A stretch of 64,000 bases of DNA from Sphingomonadales bacterium (GCA_016714795.1 JADKCA010000001.1:848035-912034), one strand, 5' to 3'; shown: positions 46,820 to 55,734, numbered from the stretch's first letter. Program-made: numbers and translations. Notes: generated by a model from the letters alone, not told the origin.

Positions 46820-47197
46820 TTAAAGGCGCTTGAGGGCACAGATCTTGTTGCCGGCGGGATCGCGGAGATAGGCGAGGAACATCTTGCCCATATCGCCTTC
46901 GCGGATTCCGGGGGGATCTTCACACGTGGTGCCACCATTGGCGACGCCCGCATCATGCCATGCCTTGCCCTGCGCTTCGTCTGCCACGTTGAAGCCGATG
47001 GTGCCGCCATTGGCCGCGCAAGCCGGTTCGCCGTTGATCGGAACCGAGATCGCAAAAATGCCGCTGTCGGTCATGTAGAACACGCGGCCATTGGGATCGG
47101 CAAAGCCCGGCCCGATGCCCAATGTGCCGAGCACCGCATCGTAAAACTTCTTCGAGGCGTCGATGTCATTCGCCCCTACCATGATGTGACTGAACAT
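46820..47197 (-). CDS. VOC (glyoxalase-like) family protein, copy 1
   Basis: A 125-residue VOC protein starting FSHIMVGANDIDASKKFYDA and ending AYLRDPAGNKICALKRL. It is related to the neighbouring copy. AAAGGAGAGA precedes the ATG at 47197. It sits 22 bases after the class III alcohol dehydrogenase and 15 bases before the second VOC gene, so all four genes are probably one transcript. A glutathione-conjugate role is suggested by context only. Confidence 0.82.
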   Translation of the reverse strand: MFSHIMVGANDIDASKKFYDAVLGTLGIGPGFADPNGRVFYMTDSGIFAISVPINGEPACAANGGTIGFNVADEAQGKAWHDAGVANGGTTCEDPPGIREGDMGKMFLAYLRDPAGNKICALKRL

Positions 47198-47219
47198 TCT
47201 CTCTCTCCTTTGTTGAAAC

Positions 47220-48332
47220 TCAGAAAACGACGACGCTACGGATGCTCTTGCCTGCATGCATCAGATCAAACGCAGTGTTGATCTCTTCCAGCCCCATGAC
47301 GTGGGTGATCATGGGATCGATCTCGATCTTGCCGGTCATGTACATGTCGACGATCTTGGGCACATCGGTGCGGCCCTTGGCCCCGCCGAACGCCGTCCCG
47401 CGCCAGTTACGCCCGGTAACGAGCTGGAACGGGCGCGTGGCGATTTCCTTGCCTGCTTCCGCCACGCCGATGATGATGCTGGTGCCCCAGCCACGATGAC
47501 AGGCTTCAAGCGCTGTGCGCATCACATCCGTGTTGCCAGTGGCGTCAAACGTATAGTCCGCGCCGCCATCGGTCATCGCCACGATCTTGGCGACCGTGTC
47601 TTCGCGGCTCAGCCCGCGCGAGTTGAGGAAATCTGTCATGCCGAACTTGCGGCCCCATTCTTCGCGGTCCGGGTTGATGTCCACGCCGATGATCTTGCCC
47701 GCGCCAGCCAGACGTGCGCCCTGAATGACGTTGAGGCCGATGCCACCAAGGCCGAAGACCACGACATTGTCACCCACCTGCACCTTGGCGGTGTTGATAA
47801 CTGCGCCCACGCCCGTCGTGACGCCGCAGCCGATGTAACAGCTCGACTGGAACGGTGCGTCTTCGCGGATTTTGGCGACCGCGATTTCGGGCAACACGGT
47901 GAAGTTGGAGAAGGTGGAACAGCCCATATAGTGAAAAATGGTCTGCCCCTTGTAGCTGAAGCGGCTCGTGCCATCAGGCATAAGGCCCTGGCCCTGCGTC
48001 GCGCGGATGGCGGTGCACAGGTTGGTCTTGCCAGACAGGCAGCTTTTGCACTGGCGGCATTCGGGCGTGTAGAGCGGGATCACATGATCGCCCGCCTTCA
48101 CGCTGGTTACGCCAGCGCCCACTTCGCGCACAATGCCCGCGCCTTCATGGCCGAGCACGCTGGGGAAAATCCCCTCGCTGTCAAATCCGTCGAGCGTATA
48201 AGCGTCGGTATGGCAGATGCCGGTCGCCATGATCTCGACCAGGACTTCGCCCGCCTTGGGGCCTTCCAGATCAAGCTCGACAATCTCGAGCGGCTTCTTG
48301 GCTTCAAAGGCTACGGCGGCGCGGGTTTTCAT
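47220..48332 (-). CDS. frmA: S-(hydroxymethyl)glutathione dehydrogenase / class III alcohol dehydrogenase
   Basis: A 370-residue zinc-dependent dehydrogenase that oxidises S-hydroxymethylglutathione (formaldehyde adduct) to S-formylglutathione. Catalytic zinc ligands are in GICHTDAYTLDG and LGHEGAGIV, and structural zinc cysteines in PECRQCKSCLSGKTNLC. The NAD loop is FGLGGIGLNVIQGA. ATG 48332 has AGGA seven bases before it. It leads the operon frmA-VOC-VOC-fghA. Confidence 0.95.
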   Translation of the reverse strand: MKTRAAVAFEAKKPLEIVELDLEGPKAGEVLVEIMATGICHTDAYTLDGFDSEGIFPSVLGHEGAGIVREVGAGVTSVKAGDHVIPLYTPECRQCKSCLSGKTNLCTAIRATQGQGLMPDGTSRFSYKGQTIFHYMGCSTFSNFTVLPEIAVAKIREDAPFQSSCYIGCGVTTGVGAVINTAKVQVGDNVVVFGLGGIGLNVIQGARLAGAGKIIGVDINPDREEWGRKFGMTDFLNSRGLSREDTVAKIVAMTDGGADYTFDATGNTDVMRTALEACHRGWGTSIIIGVAEAGKEIATRPFQLVTGRNWRGTAFGGAKGRTDVPKIVDMYMTGKIEIDPMITHVMGLEEINTAFDLMHAGKSIRSVVVF

Positions 48333-48459
48333 GGGCATTCCTCAGCGAATTGTTTGTGTTGCTTACTATGTCGGCCAGCGGCTCCGCTCAAGCCCTAAGC
48401 CGATTTGCGCGCCATGAAAAGACGCGGTAGGCGCGAACATCAACCGAGAGGAGAGATTC

Positions 48460-49263
48460 ATGGGAGACTTCATCCAGATCGAGCGTCAGGGCCGCATCGC
48501 CATTGTTCGCCTGAACAAGCCGGATGCGCTCAACGCGATCGGCACGCTGGACGATTGCAACGACATTATCGCGGCGCTCGACGGTCTGGATGCGGATCCG
48601 GGCGTGAGCGTGATGATCCTCACCGGCAATGGCCGCGCCTTTTGTGCAGGCGGCGATCTGAAATCCATGAAGGCGCGTACCGGCATTGGCCCGCAAAAGG
48701 TGGCGGTGGATACACGCAACAATTACCGGCGCGGCGTGCAAGCGGTGGTGCGCGCCTTCATGCGCCTGGAAGTGCCTGCCATTGCTGCGGTGAACGGCCA
48801 CGCGGTCGGCCTCGGCATGGATCTGGCGTGCCTTTGCGATGTCCGGATTTCCGCTGAAAGCGCGCTTTATGCCGCCAGCTTCATCAAGGTGGGCATTGTC
48901 CCCGGTGATGGTGGTGCCTGGTCGCTCCAGAAAGTGCTGGGCTACTCCAAGGCCGCCGAACTCTTCCTGACCGGAGACCGATTCAATGCAGCGGCAGCGC
49001 TGGAGATGGGGCTGGTCTCCAGGGTTGTGCCGGACGCCGAATTGATGGAGGCCGCACTCGAACTCGCTGGCCGCATCGCCTGCAATCCGCCTCGCAGCCT
49101 GCGCCTCACCAAGCGCCTGCTGCGCGAAGGCCAGAACAGCCGGATGGACGATGTGCTGGAACTTTCCGCCGCCTATCAGGCGCTGGCGCATGAAACGGCG
49201 GACCATGGCGAAGCCGTGGACGCGCTGCTGGAGAAGCGGGCTCCCAATTTTACGGGGGAGTAA
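48460..49263 (+). CDS. Enoyl-CoA hydratase/isomerase family protein
   Basis: A 267-residue crotonase-fold enzyme. The oxyanion-hole segments are GNGRAFCAGGDLKSM and NGHAVGLGMDLACLCD; the position of the hydratase glutamate is held near KVGIVPGDGGAWSL, where an aspartate replaces one of the two canonical glutamates, so hydratase activity is not assured. GAGGAGAG precedes the ATG. With two acyl-CoA dehydrogenase genes following on the other strand it may belong to beta-oxidation of an unusual acyl-CoA. Confidence 0.88.
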   Translation: MGDFIQIERQGRIAIVRLNKPDALNAIGTLDDCNDIIAALDGLDADPGVSVMILTGNGRAFCAGGDLKSMKARTGIGPQKVAVDTRNNYRRGVQAVVRAFMRLEVPAIAAVNGHAVGLGMDLACLCDVRISAESALYAASFIKVGIVPGDGGAWSLQKVLGYSKAAELFLTGDRFNAAAALEMGLVSRVVPDAELMEAALELAGRIACNPPRSLRLTKRLLREGQNSRMDDVLELSAAYQALAHETADHGEAVDALLEKRAPNFTGE

Positions 49264-49277
49264 ATACGCGCCCATAA

Positions 49278-49433
49278 GCCCCTCCCTTCAGGGGAGGGGC
49301 TAGAGTTACATGATACTTTGAAAATCCGCTCATCCTGAGTAGGGACTGAGCTTGCCGAGGGACGCTGCCAAGCTTGCAACCAAGCCTTCGATACGCCATT
49401 TCGACAAGCTCAATGGCTACCCAGGATGAGCGG
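49278..49433. repeat. Hairpin plus family A inverted repeat after the enoyl-CoA hydratase gene
   Basis: A GC hairpin GCCCCTCCC TTCA GGGGAGGGGC at 49278-49300, resembling one arm of family C, is followed by a second copy of family A at 49326-49433. The ends CCGCTCATCCTGAGTAG and CTACCCAGGATGAGCGG have one mismatch. It lies between the convergent hydratase and acyl-CoA dehydrogenase genes and may end transcription from both sides. Confidence 0.82.
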
Positions 49434-49465
49434 TTGAGTTAATCCTATATCCTCACGCTCCGCAA

Positions 49466-50404
49466 TCAGGCCGCTTTGTCCGTGCGTGCCGTCAGCGCAC
49501 CCCACAGCCCTGCACCACCCGCTTTAAGCGCGAAAGCGCCCGTGCGTTCCGCCCAATGCCGGTCATTGCCGAATTCGCTGCGCCAGCCCATCAGGCGGCG
49601 CGTGTAGCGGTGCAGATCATATTCGTGGGTGAAGCCGATCGCGCCATGGACCTGATGGGCAATGCTTGTGCCCGTGCCGATCGCCATGTTGGTGCGCAAT
49701 TTGGCAGCGGCGATTTCAAACGCGGCTTCACCCCGGTCGAGCGCTGCCGCCGCGCCTTGACCCGCCACATCGATGGCCGCCGTTTCCACAGCCAGAATCG
49801 CAAGCGATTGCTGCACTGCCTGTTGCTGCGAAAGCGTCTTGCCGAACTGCATACGCTGCCCAGTATAGTCCATCGCCATGCGCAAAGCCTTGTCGAGCGC
49901 GCCGGCACTTTGGGCAACACGCAGAAACGCTCCGAGGTGCATCGTGCAGGCCGTAGACGGGGCTGACGCCATGACGTCTCCTGTCACCGCATCCAGCGGA
50001 TCGCCCGATGCGGCGGCTGCGGTCACTGAAGCCGCCCGGTAAAGCGTCAGCCTGGTCCCATCGGCCACGACAATGCCCGCCGCATGACGCCCGAACGGCA
50101 CGGCATCCAGCGACGTCGCGATGCTCAACGGCCCTGTCGGCACGTCCAGTCCGGCATCAACCAGCAGGCGCGTGGCCAGAATGGTTTCTCCGATGGGCAG
50201 GCTCAGGGTGTTTTCTCCCGCCAGCCGCAACACGGCAAAGAAATCGCCCCAGTCCCCGCCAAAGCCGCCTGCATCTTCGGGCACGAGCAAGGTGGCCAAG
50301 CCCGCTGCATCAAAGCGCGGCCACGCCGCAGCAATCTCCAGCCCGGCGAGATCGTCAAACAGGGCGGCGGCGCTGTCGAGCAGCAAAGTGCGGTTCTCGC
50401 TCAT
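49466..50404 (-). CDS. Acyl-CoA dehydrogenase, short subunit (FadE-like)
   Basis: A 312-residue acyl-CoA dehydrogenase-like protein. The N-terminal domain is short and the FAD/acyl C-terminal bundle is recognisable by RMQFGKTLSQQQAVQQ and the late motif QVHGAIGFTHEYDLHRY. It is shorter than the usual 380-400 residues, as in one half of the heterotetrameric (alpha2beta2) dehydrogenases for steroid side chains or other bulky acyl-CoAs. It lies four bases after the 381-residue partner on the same strand. The substrate is unknown. Confidence 0.87.
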   Translation of the reverse strand: MSENRTLLLDSAAALFDDLAGLEIAAAWPRFDAAGLATLLVPEDAGGFGGDWGDFFAVLRLAGENTLSLPIGETILATRLLVDAGLDVPTGPLSIATSLDAVPFGRHAAGIVVADGTRLTLYRAASVTAAAASGDPLDAVTGDVMASAPSTACTMHLGAFLRVAQSAGALDKALRMAMDYTGQRMQFGKTLSQQQAVQQSLAILAVETAAIDVAGQGAAAALDRGEAAFEIAAAKLRTNMAIGTGTSIAHQVHGAIGFTHEYDLHRYTRRLMGWRSEFGNDRHWAERTGAFALKAGGAGLWGALTARTDKAA

Positions 50405-50408
50405 GATG

Positions 50409-51554
50409 TCACCTCAGGCCCAGGCCGCGGGCAATGATGCCGCGGATGATTTCGCGCGTACCGCCGCGCAGGGAAAAGCTGTGGCTGGCAATCAGCAAAT
50501 GCCGCAGCACCCGCGCCAGTTTGGAGCCATCGGCCAGATTGAAATCCGCCGGAAGTGCTGCCTGCACCAGCTTGGGCAGATCCTGTTCAAAACTGTTGCC
50601 CAGATCCTTGACGACCGAGGCTTCCACCATGGGGTCATCCCCCGCTGCCAGTTTGGCCGCAACCGACATGGACATTTGCCGCAGCGTCCAGAGTTCTGCC
50701 GTCAACCGCCCGATCAGCGCCGTGACCTGCGGGTCTGGATCCTCGCCCACGGCATCAATCAGCGCGACGAGCAGCAGATAGGAGGAGAGATAGCGTTCCG
50801 GCCCGGAACGTTCGAGTGCCAGTTCCGCCGTCGCCTGTTTCCAGCCAGCCCCTTCCTCGCCAATCAGCGCACCATGGGGGATGAGCGCATCTTCAAAGAA
50901 GACCTCGTTGAAATCATGATTGCCAGCCATATCGATGATGGGGCGCACGATCACACCCGGCGTGTCCATATCGATCAGGAACTGGCTGAGCCCTGCATGA
51001 CGCTGAGAACCTTCCTGCGTGCGGACCAGCGCGAGCATCAGCCCGGCCTCATGCGCGCCCGATGTCCAGATTTTCTGGCCGTTGAGCACCCAGCCCTTGT
51101 CTGTCTGCCGCGCCTGCGTTCGCACCGAAGCGAGGTCAGACCCGGCATTTGGTTCGGACAAGCCGATGCACGCCCAGAGTTCGCCGCGCGCGATGGCGGG
51201 AACATATTTTTCCTTCTGCGCTTCGGTTCCGAGCTTCAGGATGTGCGGCCCGGTCTGCCGGTCGGCAATCCAGTGCCCACCCACCGGCGCGCCTGCCGCC
51301 AGCAATTCTTCCAGCACGACATAGCGTTCGAGCGGATGCCGCTCATGCCCGCCATAGCGTTTCGGCCAGATCATGCCGAGCAGACCAGCCTCACCCAGTG
51401 CGCGGGAAAAGGCGCGATCACCCGTGGCCCAGCAATTGGTGCGACGTACAGGATCCCATGCGCCCTCATGCGTCGCCACCAGAGTGCGGACCTGTTGGCG
51501 CAGCGCGGGCACGTCACCCGGCGGATCGAAGGCGTGAATCGAAAAGACTGTCAT
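50409..51554 (-). CDS. Acyl-CoA dehydrogenase, long subunit (FadE-like)
   Basis: A 381-residue acyl-CoA dehydrogenase. The FAD-binding middle domain shows CIGLSEPNAGSDLASVRT and NGQKIWTSGAHEA, and the C-terminus ends with the family motif GGTREIIRGIIARGLGLR. Together with the following short homologue it probably forms an alpha2beta2 enzyme, since tandem unequal pairs of this kind do so in steroid degradation. It is divergent from mazG. Confidence 0.9.
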   Translation of the reverse strand: MTVFSIHAFDPPGDVPALRQQVRTLVATHEGAWDPVRRTNCWATGDRAFSRALGEAGLLGMIWPKRYGGHERHPLERYVVLEELLAAGAPVGGHWIADRQTGPHILKLGTEAQKEKYVPAIARGELWACIGLSEPNAGSDLASVRTQARQTDKGWVLNGQKIWTSGAHEAGLMLALVRTQEGSQRHAGLSQFLIDMDTPGVIVRPIIDMAGNHDFNEVFFEDALIPHGALIGEEGAGWKQATAELALERSGPERYLSSYLLLVALIDAVGEDPDPQVTALIGRLTAELWTLRQMSMSVAAKLAAGDDPMVEASVVKDLGNSFEQDLPKLVQAALPADFNLADGSKLARVLRHLLIASHSFSLRGGTREIIRGIIARGLGLR

Positions 51555-51630
51555 GCCGCCAGCCTAAACACAGGAGGGCGAGCATGGAAAGAGCTTGCAG
51601 CAATTGCCCTGCCCTGCTTTGCCGGTCAGC

Positions 51631-52362
51631 ATGAAAGATCAGCCCATCACTGCCCTCCTCTCCCTCATGGCGCGGCTGCGCTCGCCCGACGGTTGCCCGT
51701 GGGATCGTACGCAGAATTTCGAGACCATCGCGCCCTATACGATAGAGGAAGCGCATGAAGTGGCAGATGCCATTGCGCGCAATGACATGGCGGCGCTCAA
51801 GGATGAATTGGGCGATTTGCTGTTTCAGGTCGTCTTTCACGCGCAAATGGCAGACGAGGCCGGGCATTTCGGCTTTGATGATGTCGCCCGCGCGATCGTG
51901 TCCAAGATGGAGCGCCGTCACCCGCATGTGTTCGGCGATGGAGAGCGGCCCGACTGGGAAGCCACCAAGGCCGAAGAACGCGCCAAAGCGGACGACAAGA
52001 GCGCATTGGCAGGCGTTGCGCTGGGCCTGCCCGCGCTGATGCGTGCGGAAAAGCTTCAGAAGCGCGCCGCGCGCACCGGATTCGACTGGCCTGATGCAGA
52101 AGGGCCGCTCGCCAAGGTCCATGAGGAGATTGCCGAAGTGCAGGCCGCCACGTCCACCGCGCACCGCGAAGAGGAAGTGGGCGATCTGCTGTTCGCCGTC
52201 GTCAACTGGGCGCGGCATCTGGGGGTAGACCCGGAAGTGGCCCTGCGCAGCGCCAATGCGAAGTTTGAACGGCGCTTCCGGACGATTGAGGTAGCGGACG
52301 GCTTCAGCGCGATGACGCTGGACGAAATGGAAGCGGAATGGGTGAAGGCGAAGGGGCTATAG
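51631..52362 (+). CDS. mazG: Nucleoside triphosphate pyrophosphohydrolase MazG
   Basis: A 243-residue tandem MazG protein that hydrolyses nucleoside triphosphates (dNTP sanitation, ppGpp-related control). The first domain has CPWDRTQNFETIAPYTIEEAHE and ELGDLLFQVVFHA with EExxE-type metal residues; the second, EEVGDLLFAVVNWARHL. ATG 51631 begins MKDQPITALLSLMARLRSP, the usual start. It converges with hflX, a common order next to the ntr block. Confidence 0.94.
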   Translation: MKDQPITALLSLMARLRSPDGCPWDRTQNFETIAPYTIEEAHEVADAIARNDMAALKDELGDLLFQVVFHAQMADEAGHFGFDDVARAIVSKMERRHPHVFGDGERPDWEATKAEERAKADDKSALAGVALGLPALMRAEKLQKRAARTGFDWPDAEGPLAKVHEEIAEVQAATSTAHREEEVGDLLFAVVNWARHLGVDPEVALRSANAKFERRFRTIEVADGFSAMTLDEMEAEWVKAKGL

Positions 52363-52409
52363 TGCGTTCGCACTCTGGCGCTTTGTGTCGAAGATCAATG
52401 ATTTTCCGA

Positions 52410-53744
52410 TCAGGACTCCGGCCAGCGCCGGGATAAAGGCGACTCATCCAAACCCCGCGCCTGAAACCGCGCCCAATCCGCATCTGACAAACGGACAGAC
52501 AAGAGCATCGCCTCTTCCTCGGCCACCTCTTTTTCGACATCGCCATGCGAATGGAGCCAGGCGAGCGACGCCCCGTCAGCCATCGGCACGCGAATGTCGC
52601 GCAAGCGATGCAGCCGCCCCAGATGCCGCGCCATCAGCTGTGCGGCGGCCTCCAGACCTTCGCCCGACAATGCGGAAATAATGGCGACATCTTCGCGCCG
52701 CAACGCTTCTGCCGCCAGCCGCTCCCGGGCTTCCTCATCAAGCAGATCGGCCTTGTTCCAGATTTCGATCATCGGCGCGCCATCATCGCCGCGCGCGCCA
52801 ATCTCTTCCAGAACATGCATCACATCATCGGCCTGCGCCTCGCAATCCGGGTGCGCCATATCGCGAACATGGACGATCAAATCTGCCGAAATCACTTCTT
52901 CCAGCGTGGCGCGGAATGCCGCCACAAGCTGCGTCGGCAAGTCCGACACGAAGCCCACCGTGTCGGACAGGATAGTCTTGCCTCCACCGGGCAGGCTCAC
53001 CTGCCGCATCGTCGGATCGAGCGTGGCGAAAAGCAGATCCTTGGCCATCACTTCGGCCCCGGTCATGCGGTTGAACAAAGTGGATTTGCCCGCATTGGTA
53101 TAGCCCACCAGCGCCACCACCGGCCAAGGCGCGCGCTGGCGGCGGGCGCGATGCAGCCCGCGCGTGCGAGTGACTTCCTCCAGTTCACGCCGGATTTTGG
53201 CCATGCGATTGCGGATCAGGCGGCGATCCGCTTCGATTTGCGTTTCACCAGGGCCGCCCAGAAAGCCAAAGCCACCGCGCTGCCGCTCCAGATGGGTCCA
53301 ACTGCGAACAAGCCGTCCGGCCTGATAATCGAGATGGGCCAGTTCAACTTGAAGCCGCCCCTCCGCCGTTGCCGCACGCTCGCCAAAGATTTCAAGGATA
53401 AGCCCGGTCCGGTCAATGACCTTGGCGCCCGTCCCCTTCTCCAGATTGCGCTGCTGGATGGGCGTCAGGCCGCCATCGACAATGACGAGCTCGGCCTCAT
53501 GCGCGGCGACAATGGCGGCAATTTCTTCCATCTGCCCGGACCCGAACAAGGTGGCAGGCTTGGCCTGACGGATGCGGAACGTGCGTGTTTCGACGGTTTC
53601 GATATGAATGGCGAGCGCAAGGCCGCGCGCTTCTTCTTCCCGGGCTTCAACAGAACGGGCAGAGCGCCCGTCATCCGGGCAAGCGATGACGGCGCGGGCA
53701 CCCCGCGCGACATCATCGGCTTCAGAGCGAGAGAAAACGCTCAA
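52410..53744 (-). CDS. hflX: GTPase HflX
   Basis: A 444-residue ribosome-associated GTPase that rescues or splits stalled ribosomes. The glycine-rich linker ERQRGGFGFLGGPGETQIE, G1 VGYTNAGKSTLFNRM, G2/G3 DTVGFVSDLP and G4 WNKADLL are present. The start is a TTG at 53744 overlapping the hfq stop (TTGA); MSVFSRSEADDVARGA fits the expected N-terminus and no in-frame ATG is available near it. So hfq and hflX are coupled, as in many proteobacteria. Confidence 0.93.
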   Translation of the reverse strand: MSVFSRSEADDVARGARAVIACPDDGRSARSVEAREEEARGLALAIHIETVETRTFRIRQAKPATLFGSGQMEEIAAIVAAHEAELVIVDGGLTPIQQRNLEKGTGAKVIDRTGLILEIFGERAATAEGRLQVELAHLDYQAGRLVRSWTHLERQRGGFGFLGGPGETQIEADRRLIRNRMAKIRRELEEVTRTRGLHRARRQRAPWPVVALVGYTNAGKSTLFNRMTGAEVMAKDLLFATLDPTMRQVSLPGGGKTILSDTVGFVSDLPTQLVAAFRATLEEVISADLIVHVRDMAHPDCEAQADDVMHVLEEIGARGDDGAPMIEIWNKADLLDEEARERLAAEALRREDVAIISALSGEGLEAAAQLMARHLGRLHRLRDIRVPMADGASLAWLHSHGDVEKEVAEEEAMLLSVRLSDADWARFQARGLDESPLSRRWPES

Positions 53745-54226
53745 TCGGTGCCTTGCGTCTCTTCAGCGAGATTGAGCGGCTGGGCCGGCTGAACCGTGGA
53801 CACGGCGTGCTTGTAAACCAGCTGGGTCATGCCGTCACGGAACAGGATGAGACAGAACAGATCGAACGCCAAAATGCCGCCTTGCAGCATCACACCGTTC
53901 ACGAGGAACATGGTGACGGGCATCTGCTCGCGCTGGATCGCGCCCAGAAACACGTCCTGCAACGCCTTGCCATTCTTGGGCGAGCCGGTCGAAGCGCTGG
54001 CAATGACCGAAAGATCCACACCCTGTGCAGGCATGATCGTGGAAATCGCGTGCTTGTAAATCAGCTGTGACTGACCATCACGGCGCAGCAAGACGGAGAA
54101 ATTGTCGAACCAAGTGATAATGCCTTGCAATTTCACACCCTTGACCAAAAACATGGTGACGGGCATTTTCGTCTTGCGCAGGCTGTTCAGAAACACGTCC
54201 TGCAAGTTGTTGGTCTTTTCGGGCAT
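53741..54226 (-). CDS. hfq: Tandem (double-domain) RNA chaperone Hfq
   Basis: A 161-residue protein, about twice the 80 residues of a usual Hfq, made of two complete Hfq/Sm domains at about residues 6-67 and 88-149 joined by a 20-residue Ser/Gly/Pro linker. Both have LQDVFL, MPVTMFLV and the Sm2 motif YKHA(I/V)ST. Domain 1 keeps the basic rim (R17, K18, K20) and distal K32; domain 2 has Q98/R99/Q101 and M113 at these places. Hfq helps small RNAs pair with mRNAs. Three chains could make a ring like the normal hexamer. ATG 54226 has AAGAGG five bases upstream. Confidence 0.93.
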   Translation of the reverse strand: MPEKTNNLQDVFLNSLRKTKMPVTMFLVKGVKLQGIITWFDNFSVLLRRDGQSQLIYKHAISTIMPAQGVDLSVIASASTGSPKNGKALQDVFLGAIQREQMPVTMFLVNGVMLQGGILAFDLFCLILFRDGMTQLVYKHAVSTVQPAQPLNLAEETQGTD

Positions 54227-54351
54227 TTTCACCTCTTGCTGTTGGCGGACCGAAGGGCCGCGTTCAGGACTTGATTGTCCTTTTGGCTGACTTGACCAAC
54301 GTCAATAGCAGAAGATTGCTTTCATTCCAACCGGATCGGGAAATTTTCCTG

Positions 54352-55734
54352 TCACTCATCCTCGCGGTCATCAGCCATGCCGAGCAGCTTGAGCTTGCGA
54401 TGCAAGGCTGAACGTTCCATGCCGATGAAGGTCGCCGTGCGGGAAATATTGCCTGAAAAACGCCTGATCTGAATCCGCAGATATTCCCGCTCAAACGATT
54501 CGCGCGCTTCACGGAGCGGCGCTCCCATGATGGTGGGCGATGTCGCCAGGTCAAAGCGCGGCACCGATTCGCCCCGGATCTCGACGGGCAGCATATCCAG
54601 CTCGATCCGCTGGAGCCGGTCGAACGGTGCAAGGATCAGCGTCTGTTCGATCACGTTGCGCAACTGGCGGACATTGCCTGGCCAATCGAACGATTGCAGC
54701 GCGATCAGCGCCTCGGGCGCGATGTCTGGCGCGATGCCATATCGCTCGAATGCCAGACGCGCGAGGAAGTGGCGCGCAAGCAGCGCAATATCTTCGCGCC
54801 GTTCGGACAGCGCGGGAATATGCACCGGCACCACGTTCAGCCGATAATAAAAATCCTCGCGGAATCGCCCTGCCGCCATCTCCTCCTGCAAGTTGCGCGA
54901 GGTGGCAGAAACCACCCGCACATCGACGCGCACGGTGCGCGCGCCGCCCACGCGGGTGAAGCTTTGTTCGGTCAGCACCCGCAAAATGCGGCCCTGCGTC
55001 GTCACCGGCATGTCGGCAATCTCGTCCAGAAACAGCGTGCCGCCATGCGCGCGTTCCAGCAGGCCGGGGATGACTTCATTGTCAGGCCGTTCAATGCCGA
55101 ACAGCGCCTCTTCCACCCGCTCTGGCGTCATCCGCGCAGCGCTCGCCACGATGAAAGGCGATGAAGCGCGCGTGCTCCAATTGTGGAGGAGCCGCGCCGC
55201 CACTTCCTTGCCGACGCCCGCAGGACCCGTGATGAGAACACGGCTGCCAGTGGGCGCAACCCGCTTCAGCGTGGCGCGCACCGTGTTGATCGCCGCCGAT
55301 GTGCCAGTCAGTTCCTCTTCATAGCCGACGCGCGCCTTGAGAGCTTCATTCTCGGTGCGCAGCCGCTCGGTCTCGGTCGCGCGGCTGACAAGATAAAGCA
55401 GTCGTTCCGCCTCGAACGGCTTTTCGATGAAGTCGGCCGCGCCTTTGCGCACTGCGGCCACGGCCGTGTCCAGATTGCCATGCCCGGAAAAGACCAGAAC
55501 CGGCAGGCTCGGGTCGCGCCGCTTGATCTCGTCGAGCAGTTCCAGCCCGTCCAGCTTGGACCCTTTCAGCCAGACATCGAGCAGGATCAGCGACGGGCGC
55601 AAATCCGCCAGCGCGGCGAAAGCCTCATCGCTGTTTGCCGCGGTGCGCGTGGTATAGCCTTCATCTTCGAGCACGCCGGACACCAGCTCGCGAATGTCCG
55701 GCTCGTCATCCACTACTAAAATGTCCAACGCCAT
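54352..55734 (-). CDS. ntrX: Response regulator NtrX (AAA+ type, no GAFTGA motif)
   Basis: A 460-residue regulator paired with the sensor NtrY. The receiver has the phospho-acceptor region LILLDVWLKGSKLDG, with VFSGHGNLDTAVAAV; the AAA+ domain has a variant Walker A GPAGVGKE and LFLDEIADMP; the C-terminal Fis-type HTH ends NISRTATFIGMERSALHRKL. Where sigma54 activators have GAFTGA, this protein reads FGIERPDNEVIPG, so it probably does not activate sigma54. It starts five bases after ntrY. Confidence 0.94.
   Translation of the reverse strand: MALDILVVDDEPDIRELVSGVLEDEGYTTRTAANSDEAFAALADLRPSLILLDVWLKGSKLDGLELLDEIKRRDPSLPVLVFSGHGNLDTAVAAVRKGAADFIEKPFEAERLLYLVSRATETERLRTENEALKARVGYEEELTGTSAAINTVRATLKRVAPTGSRVLITGPAGVGKEVAARLLHNWSTRASSPFIVASAARMTPERVEEALFGIERPDNEVIPGLLERAHGGTLFLDEIADMPVTTQGRILRVLTEQSFTRVGGARTVRVDVRVVSATSRNLQEEMAAGRFREDFYYRLNVVPVHIPALSERREDIALLARHFLARLAFERYGIAPDIAPEALIALQSFDWPGNVRQLRNVIEQTLILAPFDRLQRIELDMLPVEIRGESVPRFDLATSPTIMGAPLREARESFEREYLRIQIRRFSGNISRTATFIGMERSALHRKLKLLGMADDREDE

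Noticed and set aside
54233..54351. Terminator between ntrX and hfq
   Set aside because: A small GC hairpin (GCGGCCC TTCG GTCCGC type) is present but no T run follows on the minus strand, so read-through is likely.
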